Of a DNA stretch of 64,000 nt, positions 33,085-41,684 are shown piece by piece. The stretch covers positions 124,001 to 188,000 of the forward strand of contig NZ_JAPDFL010000002.1 in NCBI RefSeq assembly GCF_025949695.1, in the 5' to 3' direction. The notes beneath the pieces were generated by a model that had not been told where the DNA came from, did no database searches, and saw only the letters and a list, made by a program, of their open reading frames with translations. Position numbers and translations under genes: made by a program. The first letter of the stretch is position 1. Every line of letters begins with the position of its first letter. The stretch is from Pararhodobacter zhoushanensis. Its GTDB lineage: Bacteria; Pseudomonadota; Alphaproteobacteria; Rhodobacterales; Rhodobacteraceae.

Positions 33085-33110
33085 TGTACAATGTTATTAA
33101 CAGTGATAAT
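33085..33110 (+). promoter_or_regulatory. Promoter region of the TRAP/aminotransferase operon with putative TetR operator
   Basis: TGTACAATGTTATTAA (33085-33100) is nearly the same as TGTACAATGTACATTAA at 39883. GATAAT (33105-33110) is a fair -10 box. No strong -35 box is seen. Confidence 0.45.
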
Positions 33111-33152
33111 CTCAACGTGCCACGCCAGATGGCGTCAACAGGAGAGGAAGTC

Positions 33153-34130
33153 ATGAACTTTACACCCGTCCTTGTCGCCAGCGCGCTCGCTCTTGCCCTG
33201 GCCGTTCCCGCCGCCGCGCAAACCATCGCGCTCGATACGCCGCCCGCCTATGACGTCCAGCCCAGCTACCGCTGGGCGCGCGACTTTGCGGACGCGCTGA
33301 TCGAAGCCGGGTTCGAGCCCGAGATCTTCCCCTACGAATCCATCGGCGGCGAAGCCGAGCGTCTGGATCAGGTGCGGGCCGGTATTCTCGATGTCTCGAT
33401 GTCTGGGTACGCCGCCGCTGCCAGCCGCGATCCGGCGATGGATGTGCTGCGCCTGCCTTACCTGTTCGACGACCTTGCCCATTTCGGTCGCTTCGTGAAC
33501 GAGACGGAATTTCTGGAGCAACTCAACGAGCGGATTGCCCCGGATGGAATGCGTGTCCTCGCCATTATCCCGCTGACCGGATTTCTGGGTCTGTTCAACA
33601 ATCAGCAGGAAGTCCGTACACCGGCCGATCTTGCAGCCGTGCGGTGGCGGGCGTTGGATCGCGGCCAGATCTCGGCGATCGAAGCTTTGGGCGGGTCCAC
33701 CGTGCCGATCCCGTTCAGCGAGGTCACAACCGCGATTCAGACTGGAACCGTGAATGGATACATCAATCCGGTGAACGTGCCCCTGACATTCGGCCAAGGC
33801 GATCTGTTCTCATATTACACCGACGCCGAGCTGATGGTCGGCGCGCGCCTGGCCATCGCGTCTGAAACCTGGTGGGAAGGGCTGAGCGACGATGAGCGCA
33901 CAGCGGTCAACGCGGCCATCGCCGAAGCGAGCGCGTCGATCTACACTTGGGCCGCCAGCATGGTTGACGCCGAGAAGGAAAAGCTCCGCGACGCCGGATA
34001 TACCGTGACCGATCTGACCGATGACGAGCGGCAGGCCTTTGTTGACGCCACCGCCGGGCTGCGCGCCAACATCGAACTGGACGCCGCCTTGCTCGAACCG
34101 CTGATGGCCCAGATCGAAGCCACGCGCTGA
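33153..34130 (+). CDS. dctP: TRAP transporter substrate-binding protein, DctP type (third system)
   Basis: The product has 325 residues from the ATG at 33153, which follows GGAGAGGAA; the open frame extends far upstream but over the promoter. The signal peptide is MNFTPVLVASALALALAVPAAAQ with an AAQ cut. Landmarks are GGEAERLDQVRAGILDVSMSGYA, VRTPADLAAVRWRALDRGQISAIEALG and TAIQTGTVNGYINP. It is smaller than the two other DctP proteins and lacks their four Cys, so it belongs to a different subgroup. Its permease genes are 4-7 kb away on the opposite strand (38026-39850), an unusual arrangement for a TRAP system. Confidence 0.9.
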   Translation: MNFTPVLVASALALALAVPAAAQTIALDTPPAYDVQPSYRWARDFADALIEAGFEPEIFPYESIGGEAERLDQVRAGILDVSMSGYAAAASRDPAMDVLRLPYLFDDLAHFGRFVNETEFLEQLNERIAPDGMRVLAIIPLTGFLGLFNNQQEVRTPADLAAVRWRALDRGQISAIEALGGSTVPIPFSEVTTAIQTGTVNGYINPVNVPLTFGQGDLFSYYTDAELMVGARLAIASETWWEGLSDDERTAVNAAIAEASASIYTWAASMVDAEKEKLRDAGYTVTDLTDDERQAFVDATAGLRANIELDAALLEPLMAQIEATR

Positions 34131-34143
34131 CCAAGCGCCTCTG

Positions 34144-34170
34144 CCGGGGGCTGTGATGCGCAGCCCCCGG
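34144..34170 (+). terminator. Strong hairpin after the third dctP
   Basis: CCGGGGGCTG (34144-34153) pairs perfectly with CAGCCCCCGG (34161-34170) around a 7-base loop. The following bases have no long T-run. It probably protects the binding-protein mRNA and reduces read-through into the enzyme genes. Confidence 0.6.
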
Positions 34171-34195
34171 GAATTGTCTTTAAGGGAACGTCACT

Positions 34196-35494
34196 ATGCC
34201 ACTGGACCGCATCCGTCCCGCCCTGATGCACGGGCTCGACTCTGCCATCGACAAGTTCACCGCGAAGAATCCCCAGAGCGCTGCAGCGCTGGAGCGGGCG
34301 CGCGCGGTGCTGCCCGGCGGGAATACCCGCTCGTCGCTCTGGTCAGCGCCTTTTCCGCTGTGCATTGCCAGTGGCGAGGGATGCCGCATCCGGGACGTCG
34401 ACGGCAACACCTATGTAGATTTCCTTGGCGAGTTCACCGCCGGGATCTTCGGCCATTCCTCGCCCATCCTTGCGCGCGCGCTGGCCGACGCCCATGCACG
34501 CGGCATCAACCTGTCGTCGCACACGCCTTATGAGGTCGAGCTGGCCGAGCGGCTGGTCGCACGCTTCCCGTCGATGGACAGGGTGCGGTTTGCCAATTCC
34601 GGTACGGAAGCGACGATCATGGCGATTACCGCTGCGCGACTGACGACCGGTCGCGAGCGGATCATTGCCTTCGAGGGCGGCTATCACGGCGGGGTTGCGA
34701 CCTTCATACCGGGCGCTGACAGGGTCAATGCGCCGTATCAGTTCGACGTTTTGCCCTTTGACGACCTCACCGCTGTCCAAGCGGCGTTCGCGCACGATCC
34801 GCAGATTGCCGCCGTTCTGGTCGAGCCGATGCAGGGCGCCGGAGGGTGCCGCGTGGCCAGTACGGCCTTCCTCGCGGGACTGCGCAGCCTGTGCGATTCC
34901 CACGGCGCGGTGCTGATCTTCGACGAGGTGCAGACGGCGCGGATGGCTGAAGGCGGTATGCAGGCGCGGTTGGGGATCACCCCTGACATGACCACAGTGG
35001 GCAAGTTTTTTGGCGGCGGTCTGGCTTTTGGTGCCTTCGGAGGCCGCGCCAGCATCATGGACCGGTTTGACCCGGCCCGCCCCGACGCGCTGGCCCACGC
35101 CGGAACCTTCAACAACAACAGCCTGACCATGGCCACCGGCGTCGCGGCGATCGACCACTATCTGACGCCTGCGGCACTGGAAGCTCTGTTCGAACGCGGC
35201 GAGACCTTTCGCGGGAGGCTGAACGCAGCCTTCGGGGCTTCGGGGCTGCCCTTCGAGGCGACGGGCCTCGGCTCGATCATGAACATTCACGCACGGCTGG
35301 AGACAGCGGACAGCTCTGCCGCGCTGCGCCGGCTCCTTCAGTTCGGGATGATGGCGAAAGGGCAGTACTTCGCCGCGCGGGGGCTCATCGCCCTGTCGCT
35401 CGCCATCGGCGATGCGGAAATCGAGGGTTTCTTCACGGCGCTGACCGAGGTTCTGGCCGACATTGCCGGGATCATGGCCGAGGATGCCGCATGA
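34196..35494 (+). CDS. Class III PLP aminotransferase, glutamate-1-semialdehyde-aminomutase-like
   Basis: The enzyme has 432 residues. NSGTEATIMAITAAR (phosphate site), FEGGYHGG, IFDEVQTAR (Asp243, pyridine-ring contact) and TTVGKFFGGGLAFGAFGG with the PLP Lys270 are all present. The overall look is close to HemL-like aminomutases, but true HemL acts in tetrapyrrole synthesis and would not be expected inside a catabolic operon. A transaminase or aminomutase acting on an amino acid or amine freed by the neighbouring amidase is more likely. The ATG at 34196 follows AAGGGAA. The stop overlaps the next start by four bases. Confidence 0.88.
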   Translation: MPLDRIRPALMHGLDSAIDKFTAKNPQSAAALERARAVLPGGNTRSSLWSAPFPLCIASGEGCRIRDVDGNTYVDFLGEFTAGIFGHSSPILARALADAHARGINLSSHTPYEVELAERLVARFPSMDRVRFANSGTEATIMAITAARLTTGRERIIAFEGGYHGGVATFIPGADRVNAPYQFDVLPFDDLTAVQAAFAHDPQIAAVLVEPMQGAGGCRVASTAFLAGLRSLCDSHGAVLIFDEVQTARMAEGGMQARLGITPDMTTVGKFFGGGLAFGAFGGRASIMDRFDPARPDALAHAGTFNNNSLTMATGVAAIDHYLTPAALEALFERGETFRGRLNAAFGASGLPFEATGLGSIMNIHARLETADSSAALRRLLQFGMMAKGQYFAARGLIALSLAIGDAEIEGFFTALTEVLADIAGIMAEDAA

Positions 35495-36540
35495 GCGCGA
35501 TGTACCGGGGAATGGTTCAGACGGTGGTTGGTCCGGTCGATCCCGCCTCGCTGGGTCAGACGCTGATGCACGAGCATGTCTTCATCGACCTGAATCCGCC
35601 CGCGCTGCGCGGCACTGACCCGCGCGACGGCGTATCGGATGCCGAGATCGACCTGTGCAACTGCTTTCGCGCCCGCGCGGGTCAGCACTATGCGCGCGAC
35701 AACATGCGGCTGCAGGATTTCACCGTTCTGAAGGCCGAGTTGATGGAAATGCAGCGGGCTGGCGGGCGCAGCATCGTCGACCTGACGGTCGGCGGACTGG
35801 GCCCCCGGCCCGCCGAGTTGCGCTGGATGGCGCAAGAGACCGGGCTCAACATCGTCATGGGGTGCGGGCACTATGTGTCAGAGTATCATCTGCCAGAGGT
35901 GGCCGGCAAAGGCACCGACGCCCTGGCACAAGAGATCATACAGGCACTGACCGTCGGGGCATGGGGCACCGACGTGCGGGCAGGCATCATCGGCGAGATC
36001 GGCTGTCAGTCGCCGTGGCAACCAATCGAACAGGCCGTGATGCAGGGCGCCGTGATCGCACAGCAGGAAACGGGTGCGGCGCTCAGTGTCCATCCCGGCC
36101 GGCACAAGAACCAGCCGCAGGAGGTGGCCGAGTTCGTCGCCGCGCGCGGTGCGCGGATGGACCGGGTGATCCTTGGCCATACCGACCGGACGATCTTTGA
36201 CACCGACACTTTGTTCCGGCTGGCCGACACGGGCGTGGTGATCGAATACGATCTCTTTGGCTGGGAAGAGAGCTACTATTTCCCCAACCCCGCCATCGAC
36301 ATGCCGAACGACGGCGCGCGGCTGAAATGGCTGCGTGCGCTGATTGATCGCGGGCATCTGGATCAGATCCTGATAAGCCATGACATCTGCACCAAGACGC
36401 GGCTCGAAGCCTTCGGCGGTCATGGTTTTCAGCATATCTTCGCCAATGTCCTGCCACTGATGCGCCGCCGAGAATTTACCGAAGACGAGATCCGCACGAT
36501 TCTCGTCGATACGCCCCGCCGCCTTTTGACGATTGTGTAA
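35491..36540 (+). CDS. Phosphotriesterase-family metallohydrolase (PTE/lactonase-like)
   Basis: The protein has 349 residues in the amidohydrolase-type barrel. His27 and His29 (LMHEHVF) are the first metal ligands; IIGEIGCQS has Glu where many members carry a carboxylated Lys, SVHPGRHKN and ILGHTDRT supply two more His, and SHDICTKTRL the last Asp. Such enzymes hydrolyse phosphotriesters, lactones or amide-like bonds; many are lactonases by nature. Flanked by an aminotransferase and an amidase and served by a TRAP importer, it probably opens a lactone, lactam or related ring. The precise bond is not known. Confidence 0.87.
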   Translation: MSAMYRGMVQTVVGPVDPASLGQTLMHEHVFIDLNPPALRGTDPRDGVSDAEIDLCNCFRARAGQHYARDNMRLQDFTVLKAELMEMQRAGGRSIVDLTVGGLGPRPAELRWMAQETGLNIVMGCGHYVSEYHLPEVAGKGTDALAQEIIQALTVGAWGTDVRAGIIGEIGCQSPWQPIEQAVMQGAVIAQQETGAALSVHPGRHKNQPQEVAEFVAARGARMDRVILGHTDRTIFDTDTLFRLADTGVVIEYDLFGWEESYYFPNPAIDMPNDGARLKWLRALIDRGHLDQILISHDICTKTRLEAFGGHGFQHIFANVLPLMRRREFTEDEIRTILVDTPRRLLTIV

Positions 36541-36543
36541 GCC

Positions 36544-38019
36544 ATGACCCGACCCAGCGAACTCTCGGCCGTTCAGGCCCGCAACCTTCTGCAACGCCGC
36601 GATCTTTCAGCGCTGGAATTGCTGGACGATTGTCTTGCCCGGATCGACGCGGTTGATCCCGCGATCAATGCTGTGGTGGCGCGTGACATCGAGGGCGCGC
36701 GCAAGGCCGCGCAAACGATCCGGGGCGACGAAGGGCCGCTTGCCGGATTGCCGCTGCTGGTCAAGGACATGGTCGATGTGGCGGGTCTGCCGACGACCTT
36801 TGGCTCCGAGCTGTTCGCCACCAATATGGCCAAACGCGACGATCCGATGGTTGCGGCCTTGCGGGCCGCAGGGGCGCTTCCCTTCGGCAAGACCAACTGT
36901 CCCGAATGGAGCGCAGGCGGCAACACCCGCAACCGCGTCTACGGCGTCACGGGAAACCCGCATGATGTGACGCGCAGCGCCGCCGGATCCTCGGGCGGGT
37001 CGGCGGCAGCGCTGGCGGCTTTCATGGCACCGCTGGCGACCGGATCGGACACCGGCGGTTCGCTGCGCAATCCGGCGGCCTTCTGCGGCGTGGTCGGTTT
37101 TCGCCCAACGCCCGGCGTCGTTCCGGCGGCCAGTCGGTCCATCGGCCTGATCCCGATGTCCACGGTCGGCCCGATGGCGCGCAATGTTGCCGACGCGGCG
37201 CTTTTGCTCTCGGTGCAGGCGCGGGCCGATGCCGGTGATCCGTTCACCCCGGTCATAGAGGGACGCACGCCCTGGGATCCCGCAGGCTTTGCCAGCTTGC
37301 CCGAGGTCGATCCGGCGCGGCTGCGTCTGGCCTTTTCGGACGATTTCGGCTTCGCCCCGACCGAGGCAATGATCCGGCGCAGCTTTGGCACGATCATCGA
37401 CACGCTGACGCCCATGCTGCCGGGCCTGCACCCGGCCAGCCCCGATTGCACTGGCGCGGACAAGATCTTCTCAGTCCTGCGCGGCGTTTTGTTCCTTGGG
37501 CCGCATCGCGATCTTGTGCGCGATCACCCCGGCAAGGTCGGCCCCAATGTGACAGCCAATGTCGAGGAAGGCCTGCGCCTGCGTCCCGAGGAGATCACCG
37601 CCGCCCTTATCGAGCAGCAGCGCTATTCCCTGCGCTGGCACGATTTCTTCGGGCAGGCAGACTATGTGCTCAGCCCGGCCGTCTGCATCGGGCCGCGCGA
37701 CTGGCACGAGCTTTTTCCGACCGAAATCGACGGTGTAGCCACGAAAAGCTACTATCACTGGCTTGCTCTGGCCTATGCGTCGACGCTGGCCGGTTGCCCC
37801 TCGCTGACCATTCCCTGCGGCCGTGATGAAAACAACATGCCCTTCGGCCTGCAGATCATCGGGCGGCGGCATGATGACCGGGGTGTTCTGGCCCTGGGCC
37901 TTGCGCTGGAACGGATGATTGCCGGGCTGCCGTCCTTGTGCCCGACCGCGCCTGACATGGCGGCGCTTGTCACAGCGCCGCCGATCAGACAGGCCCCTGG
38001 TGCCTTCGATCTGGACTAA
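36544..38019 (+). CDS. Amidase-signature-family hydrolase
   Basis: The enzyme has 491 residues with the complete Ser-cisSer-Lys set: Lys74 (LLVKDMVDVAG), Ser149 in GSSGGS and the nucleophile Ser173 in SDTGGSLRNPA. The spacing of 24 residues between the two Ser is standard. It hydrolyses a carboxamide to acid and ammonia. It begins three bases after the phosphotriesterase-like gene and ends six bases before the convergent dctQ. GatA activity is unlikely because gatB and gatC are absent. The operon therefore seems to import and break down an amide-containing compound. Confidence 0.92.
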   Translation: MTRPSELSAVQARNLLQRRDLSALELLDDCLARIDAVDPAINAVVARDIEGARKAAQTIRGDEGPLAGLPLLVKDMVDVAGLPTTFGSELFATNMAKRDDPMVAALRAAGALPFGKTNCPEWSAGGNTRNRVYGVTGNPHDVTRSAAGSSGGSAAALAAFMAPLATGSDTGGSLRNPAAFCGVVGFRPTPGVVPAASRSIGLIPMSTVGPMARNVADAALLLSVQARADAGDPFTPVIEGRTPWDPAGFASLPEVDPARLRLAFSDDFGFAPTEAMIRRSFGTIIDTLTPMLPGLHPASPDCTGADKIFSVLRGVLFLGPHRDLVRDHPGKVGPNVTANVEEGLRLRPEEITAALIEQQRYSLRWHDFFGQADYVLSPAVCIGPRDWHELFPTEIDGVATKSYYHWLALAYASTLAGCPSLTIPCGRDENNMPFGLQIIGRRHDDRGVLALGLALERMIAGLPSLCPTAPDMAALVTAPPIRQAPGAFDLD

Positions 38020-38025
38020 ATGTGC

Positions 38026-38556
38026 TCAGCTGTCACCGTGCCCCTGGCGCTGCTTTTCGATCTCGGCAGCCCGGATGCGCGGTGACCACACCGCTCCCAA
38101 TCCCGCCAGCGCGTGCAGACAGATCAGGATTGCGGCCACCGGCAGCGCCGAGACCATCCACGCGCTGGAAATCTGCATTCCTTCGGACGGCTGATTGATC
38201 TGCCGCAGCAGGAACGGCCACGAATACCACAGCACCGGCAGGAAGAACCCGAAAGCCGCGATCAAGCGGGCGACGGCCTGTATCTTCTGGCGGCGCAGGC
38301 TGTCGAGCGGCGCTTTGACCATCGCCGGATCGGCATGGGTATGAAACGCCACCGAGGCCCCCAGCAGCCCGCCCCAGACCATCAGCCAGCGCGCCAGTTC
38401 CTCGGACCAGACCGGCGGCGACGAGAAGATATAGCGCGCAGCGACCTGAAACAGCATGATCAGCAGCATCAGTGCAAACAAGAGTCCCGCAACGCGGCGC
38501 ACCCAACGATTCAGCGCGGTGGTGGTCGCGTGAAAGCGATCAAACAGGGGGGTCAT
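38026..38556 (-). CDS. dctQ: TRAP transporter small permease, DctQ type (third system)
   Basis: The protein has 176 residues from the ATG at 38556, preceded by GAGGAG; further upstream codons lie in the end of dctM. Four hydrophobic segments are seen, the first FALMLLIMLFQVAARYIFSS with the typical Arg-Tyr, followed by WSEELARWLMVWGGLLG. It lies after dctM, so gene order is M-Q, the reverse of the usual Q-M. The partner binding protein is probably the one at 33153, read from the other strand. Confidence 0.88.
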   Translation of the reverse strand: MTPLFDRFHATTTALNRWVRRVAGLLFALMLLIMLFQVAARYIFSSPPVWSEELARWLMVWGGLLGASVAFHTHADPAMVKAPLDSLRRQKIQAVARLIAAFGFFLPVLWYSWPFLLRQINQPSEGMQISSAWMVSALPVAAILICLHALAGLGAVWSPRIRAAEIEKQRQGHGDS

Positions 38557-38566
38557 CGAATGCTCC

Positions 38567-39850
38567 TCAGGCAAAGCCGAACAGGCGGGGCAGGGCAAGG
38601 GTGATCTCGGGCGCCAGTGTCAGAAGCAGCAAAACGAGAAGCTGCGCGATCAGGAAAGGCAGGGCTGCGCGCACCATCCCCCAGTACCGCGCGCCTGACA
38701 CCGCCGATACCACCAGGAGCGCAGCGCCGAAGGGCGGTGTGACAATGCCCAGCGTCAGGTTAACGACGATAACGATGCCCAGATGGATCGGGTGCACGCC
38801 CATCTCGATCGCCGCCGGAGCCAGCAGCGGCACCAGCAGCGCCAGGGCCACCGGCACCTCAAGGAACATGCCCGCCACCAGAAACACCAGGTTGAGCAGC
38901 AGCAGGTATCGCCACCCTTCCAGCCCCAGCGACGACATCAGCACGGCCAGCCGCGAGGGAAGATGCTCGAGCCCGGCCAGATAGCCGAAGGCCGCCACGC
39001 CCGAAAGCAGGATGAAGATCGAGCCGGTCAGGATCGCCGTCCGCTGCACGGATTCAAACAGCACGCTGAGGGTCACTTGCCGGTAGAAAAGACCGGCAAG
39101 GATCGTGCACAGCACGGCCAGAGCCGCCGCTTCCGTGGGGGTGACGATGCCAAAGACGATACCGGACATGATGACGACAGGCACCACCAGCGCCGGCAGC
39201 GCATAGAGCAGACGGCGCAGCGTTTCGCGCGCCGGAACGCTTTCGCCGCGCGGGTGGTCATGGCGGTAGGCTTGTATCGCGTTGGCGGCAAACAGCGCCA
39301 TTGCGATCAGCAGACCTGGCACCAACCCGGCGACGAACATCCCCGCAACCGACGTGTTGGTCAGCGCGCCATAGAAAATCATGATAATCGACGGCGGAAT
39401 GATCGGCCCGATGACCGACGACGCCGCCGTGATCGCACCGGCATATTCCAGCGAATAGCCGCTTTTGCGCATCGCAGGCACCAGCGTGTTCGAGATCGAA
39501 GCGGCGTCAGCCATCGCCGAGCCTGAAATACCGGCGAAGAACACCGATGTCAGAATGTTCACATGACCAAGCCCCCCGCGCAGTCGCGCCATGCAGGCGT
39601 TGGCGACGTCGAGCAGGGCCTGGGTAAGCCCGCACCGGTTCATGATCTCGCCAGCAAGAATGAACAGCGGCATCGACATGATCGAGAACAGATCGACATG
39701 CGCAATGATCCGCTGCGGAATGGCTGCCAGAAACCGCGTTCGGTCCGCAGCGACAAAGCTGAGAATGGAGGCAGCGCCGATCAGATGCGCCAGCACCGCT
39801 CCACCTGCGAGCAGCAGGATTGACCACAGCAGGACAAAAATAGCAGCCAA
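38567..39850 (-). CDS. dctM: TRAP transporter large permease, DctM type (third system)
   Basis: The product has 427 residues and about twelve hydrophobic segments. The start is taken as a TTG at 39850 behind AAAGGA, since no ATG fits before the conserved DLFSIMSMPLFILAGEIMNR. Other signatures are SGSAMADAASISNTLVPAMRKSGYS, SSVIGPIIPPSIIMIFYG and NLTLGIVTPPFGAALL. It is the channel subunit of the importer. The promoter has the same motif as the binding-protein promoter at 33085, which supports joint control although the two units are on opposite strands. Confidence 0.9.
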   Translation of the reverse strand: MAAIFVLLWSILLLAGGAVLAHLIGAASILSFVAADRTRFLAAIPQRIIAHVDLFSIMSMPLFILAGEIMNRCGLTQALLDVANACMARLRGGLGHVNILTSVFFAGISGSAMADAASISNTLVPAMRKSGYSLEYAGAITAASSVIGPIIPPSIIMIFYGALTNTSVAGMFVAGLVPGLLIAMALFAANAIQAYRHDHPRGESVPARETLRRLLYALPALVVPVVIMSGIVFGIVTPTEAAALAVLCTILAGLFYRQVTLSVLFESVQRTAILTGSIFILLSGVAAFGYLAGLEHLPSRLAVLMSSLGLEGWRYLLLLNLVFLVAGMFLEVPVALALLVPLLAPAAIEMGVHPIHLGIVIVVNLTLGIVTPPFGAALLVVSAVSGARYWGMVRAALPFLIAQLLVLLLLTLAPEITLALPRLFGFA

Positions 39851-39882
39851 GGGACGTCCTTTCGCGACGGGTCCATTTCAAT

Positions 39883-39920
39883 TGTACAATGTACATTAAA
39901 CGCCGGAAATCTTGTGTCAA
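39883..39920 (-). promoter_or_regulatory. Promoter of the dctM-dctQ unit with putative TetR operator
   Basis: On the minus strand TTGACA (39920-39915) and TAATGT (39898-39893) are 16 bases apart. TGTACAATGTACATTAA (39883-39899) overlaps the -10 box. The same motif is found at 33085. Confidence 0.55.
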
Positions 39921-40608
39921 ACACTACTTTCGCCGTTGGTCATGCTCGCTTTTGCGTGCGCCTTTTCAGTGGCCTGCGCCGTCTGCACTGCGGCAATTTT
40001 CAGCTGTGGGACGGGGCAATGCCAAAATAAACCGCCCGAAACTGCCTGCGCTGCGGGTGGCATTCGACGCGCCCGGACAGCAGGGAGCGTCGTCAGCGTG
40101 TCGCACCGCCGTCAACCGGCACGGCAGGCCCGCTGACGGTGCTGCTGCCGGGCTACAGCAGAGGCGCTCGATCACTGTGCGCTGAGGGTGACGGCGATCC
40201 GCGTCCCGCCACTGCTCAGCGCCAGCCGCACCGCTTCACGCTGAACCTCTGGTATCGGCCTGTTCCCGTTTTCCACAGAATACCTCCTGGTTCCCCAGTT
40301 GGTCCTCGCTCCTGTTTCCGGGCAATCCGACGGGCGACAGACGGGGTTGAAGCGGCCGCGCCAGAGCGCAGACTTGCTGCGTCGGCCCCCAGGGGTTGTG
40401 CCTGTGGTCCGGGTGTGTGAAACTCCGCGCATGGCAATAAACCGCCGAAAGCCCGTTTCCGACGCCGGTGCGTTCCGGTTCCCCGCGCAAGAGCGCCGGG
40501 GAGCGTTGCGACCGCCCTGCCTTCGTTGAAGCGCACCGACGCGCGCCCCATGCGGCGTGCGCGGCAAGATGGACCTGGCTGGTCCGACCCTATCTGAAAG
40601 GACGACAC
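39921..40608. other. Long intergenic region with gene remnants
   Basis: No intact gene was found in about 690 bases. On the minus strand a short piece ending at 40172 (EVQREAVRLALSSG) looks like a tail or a transposase OrfA-like start, too short to name. The SDR-like tail at 40093-40149 is listed separately. The last 60 bases probably hold the promoter of the ABC importer, but no convincing boxes were seen. Confidence 0.4.
40093..40149 (-). pseudogene. Remnant of the C-terminus of an SDR dehydrogenase
   Basis: The minus strand reads SSTVSGPAVPVDGGATR and a stop. This is the closing PVDGG signature of classical SDR proteins, but no upstream coding sequence remains in any frame. It suggests an old deletion between the TRAP cluster and the ABC importer. 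Confidence 0.4.
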
Positions 40609-41589
40609 ATGCGTACGCTTTATTCGTTCGCGGCCCTTGGCGCCGCGGGACTGATGGCCACATCCGCCGTTGCTCAGGACTCCGCCCAGTGCGGGGAAGT
40701 TTCGATTGCCCAGATGGGCTGGGCCTCGGCCGAGGTGATCACCGAAGTCGCGCAGTTCCTGCTGGAACAGGGCTATGGCTGCGACGTGACGCTGGTTAAT
40801 TCGGACACGATTCCGGCAATCACGTCGGTCGCCGAAAATGGCGAGCCTGATGTGGTGACCGACCTCTGGCTCAACTCGGCCGGCGACGCCTACCGCCAGC
40901 TTGAGGAAGCCGGCACCATGGTACGGCTGGCCAATGTGCTGGAGCCCGGCGGCGTCGAAGGTTGGTGGATTCCGACCGCACTGGCCGAGGAACATCCCGA
41001 GCTGACCACCATCGAGGGCATCCTGGCCAACCCCGAACTGGTCGGCGGGCGCTTCAACAACTGCCCGGACGGCTGGGGCTGCCGCGTGGTTTCGGACAAT
41101 CTGATCACTGCGCTGGATCTCGAAAGCCACGGGATCGAGGTTTTCAACCACGGTTCCGGCGAGACGCTGGCAACCTCGCTGGGTGCCGCAGCGACCGATG
41201 GCGAGCCGTGGTTCGGCTATTACTGGGCCCCCACGATCCCGCTGGGCAAGTATGACATGACCCGCGTCGATCTGGGCGCGTATGACGAGGAAGCCTTTGC
41301 CGCGCTGCAGAACCCGGATGCTGCCGATCCGCAGGTTTCGGAATTCCCCGATGCGCCGATCCTGACCTCGGTCACCAGCGCCTTCACCGAAGATCATCCG
41401 GAACTGACCGAGTTCTTCAGCAAGATGGTGTTCCAGACCGATGTGATGAGCCAGCTTCTGGCCTGGCAGGACGACAACACCGCCTCGGCTCAGGAAACGG
41501 CAGTTCACTATCTTTCGGAATATCCCGAAGAATGGTCAACCTGGCTGAATGACGACGCGCGCGAGAACCTGTCGGCCCTGCTCGACTAA
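40609..41589 (+). CDS. ABC importer substrate-binding protein, glycine-betaine/proline type
   Basis: The product has 326 residues from the ATG at 40609, preceded by AAAGGACG. A signal peptide (MRTLYSFAALGAAGLMATSAVAQ) is present. The OpuAC-type domain is clear: AQMGWASAEVITEVAQFLLEQGYGCDV, WLNSAGDAYRQLEEAG, WWIPTALAEEHPELTTIEGI, and GEPWFGYYWAPT with the aromatic residues that usually cage a quaternary ammonium group. Proteins of this type bind glycine betaine, proline betaine, choline or related compounds. It begins an importer operon in the order binding protein, permease, ATPase. Confidence 0.9.
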   Translation: MRTLYSFAALGAAGLMATSAVAQDSAQCGEVSIAQMGWASAEVITEVAQFLLEQGYGCDVTLVNSDTIPAITSVAENGEPDVVTDLWLNSAGDAYRQLEEAGTMVRLANVLEPGGVEGWWIPTALAEEHPELTTIEGILANPELVGGRFNNCPDGWGCRVVSDNLITALDLESHGIEVFNHGSGETLATSLGAAATDGEPWFGYYWAPTIPLGKYDMTRVDLGAYDEEAFAALQNPDAADPQVSEFPDAPILTSVTSAFTEDHPELTEFFSKMVFQTDVMSQLLAWQDDNTASAQETAVHYLSEYPEEWSTWLNDDARENLSALLD

Positions 41590-41615
41590 GCGCGATCTTC
41601 ACAAACAGACCACGG

Positions 41616-41640
41616 ACGGCGCCGGATTCTTCGGCGCCGT
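41616..41640 (+). terminator. Hairpin between the binding-protein and permease genes
   Basis: ACGGCGCCG (41616-41624) pairs with CGGCGCCGT (41632-41640) around GATTCTT. It has no T-run and probably only lowers expression of the downstream permease and ATPase. Confidence 0.55.
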
Positions 41641-41684
41641 TCCTTGCTGACATTTCAGGGACGGGCCCGGTGCCCGAGGATGGC

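Noticed and set aside
34196..35494. Naming the aminotransferase hemL
   Set aside because: Similarity to glutamate-1-semialdehyde aminomutase is general to the class, and the catabolic operon setting argues against tetrapyrrole synthesis.
40172..40663. 163-codon minus-strand frame as a transposase gene
   Set aside because: Only a short tail (EVQREAVRLALSSG) faintly recalls an OrfA start; there are no terminal inverted repeats or target duplication, and the rest is Arg-rich nonsense.
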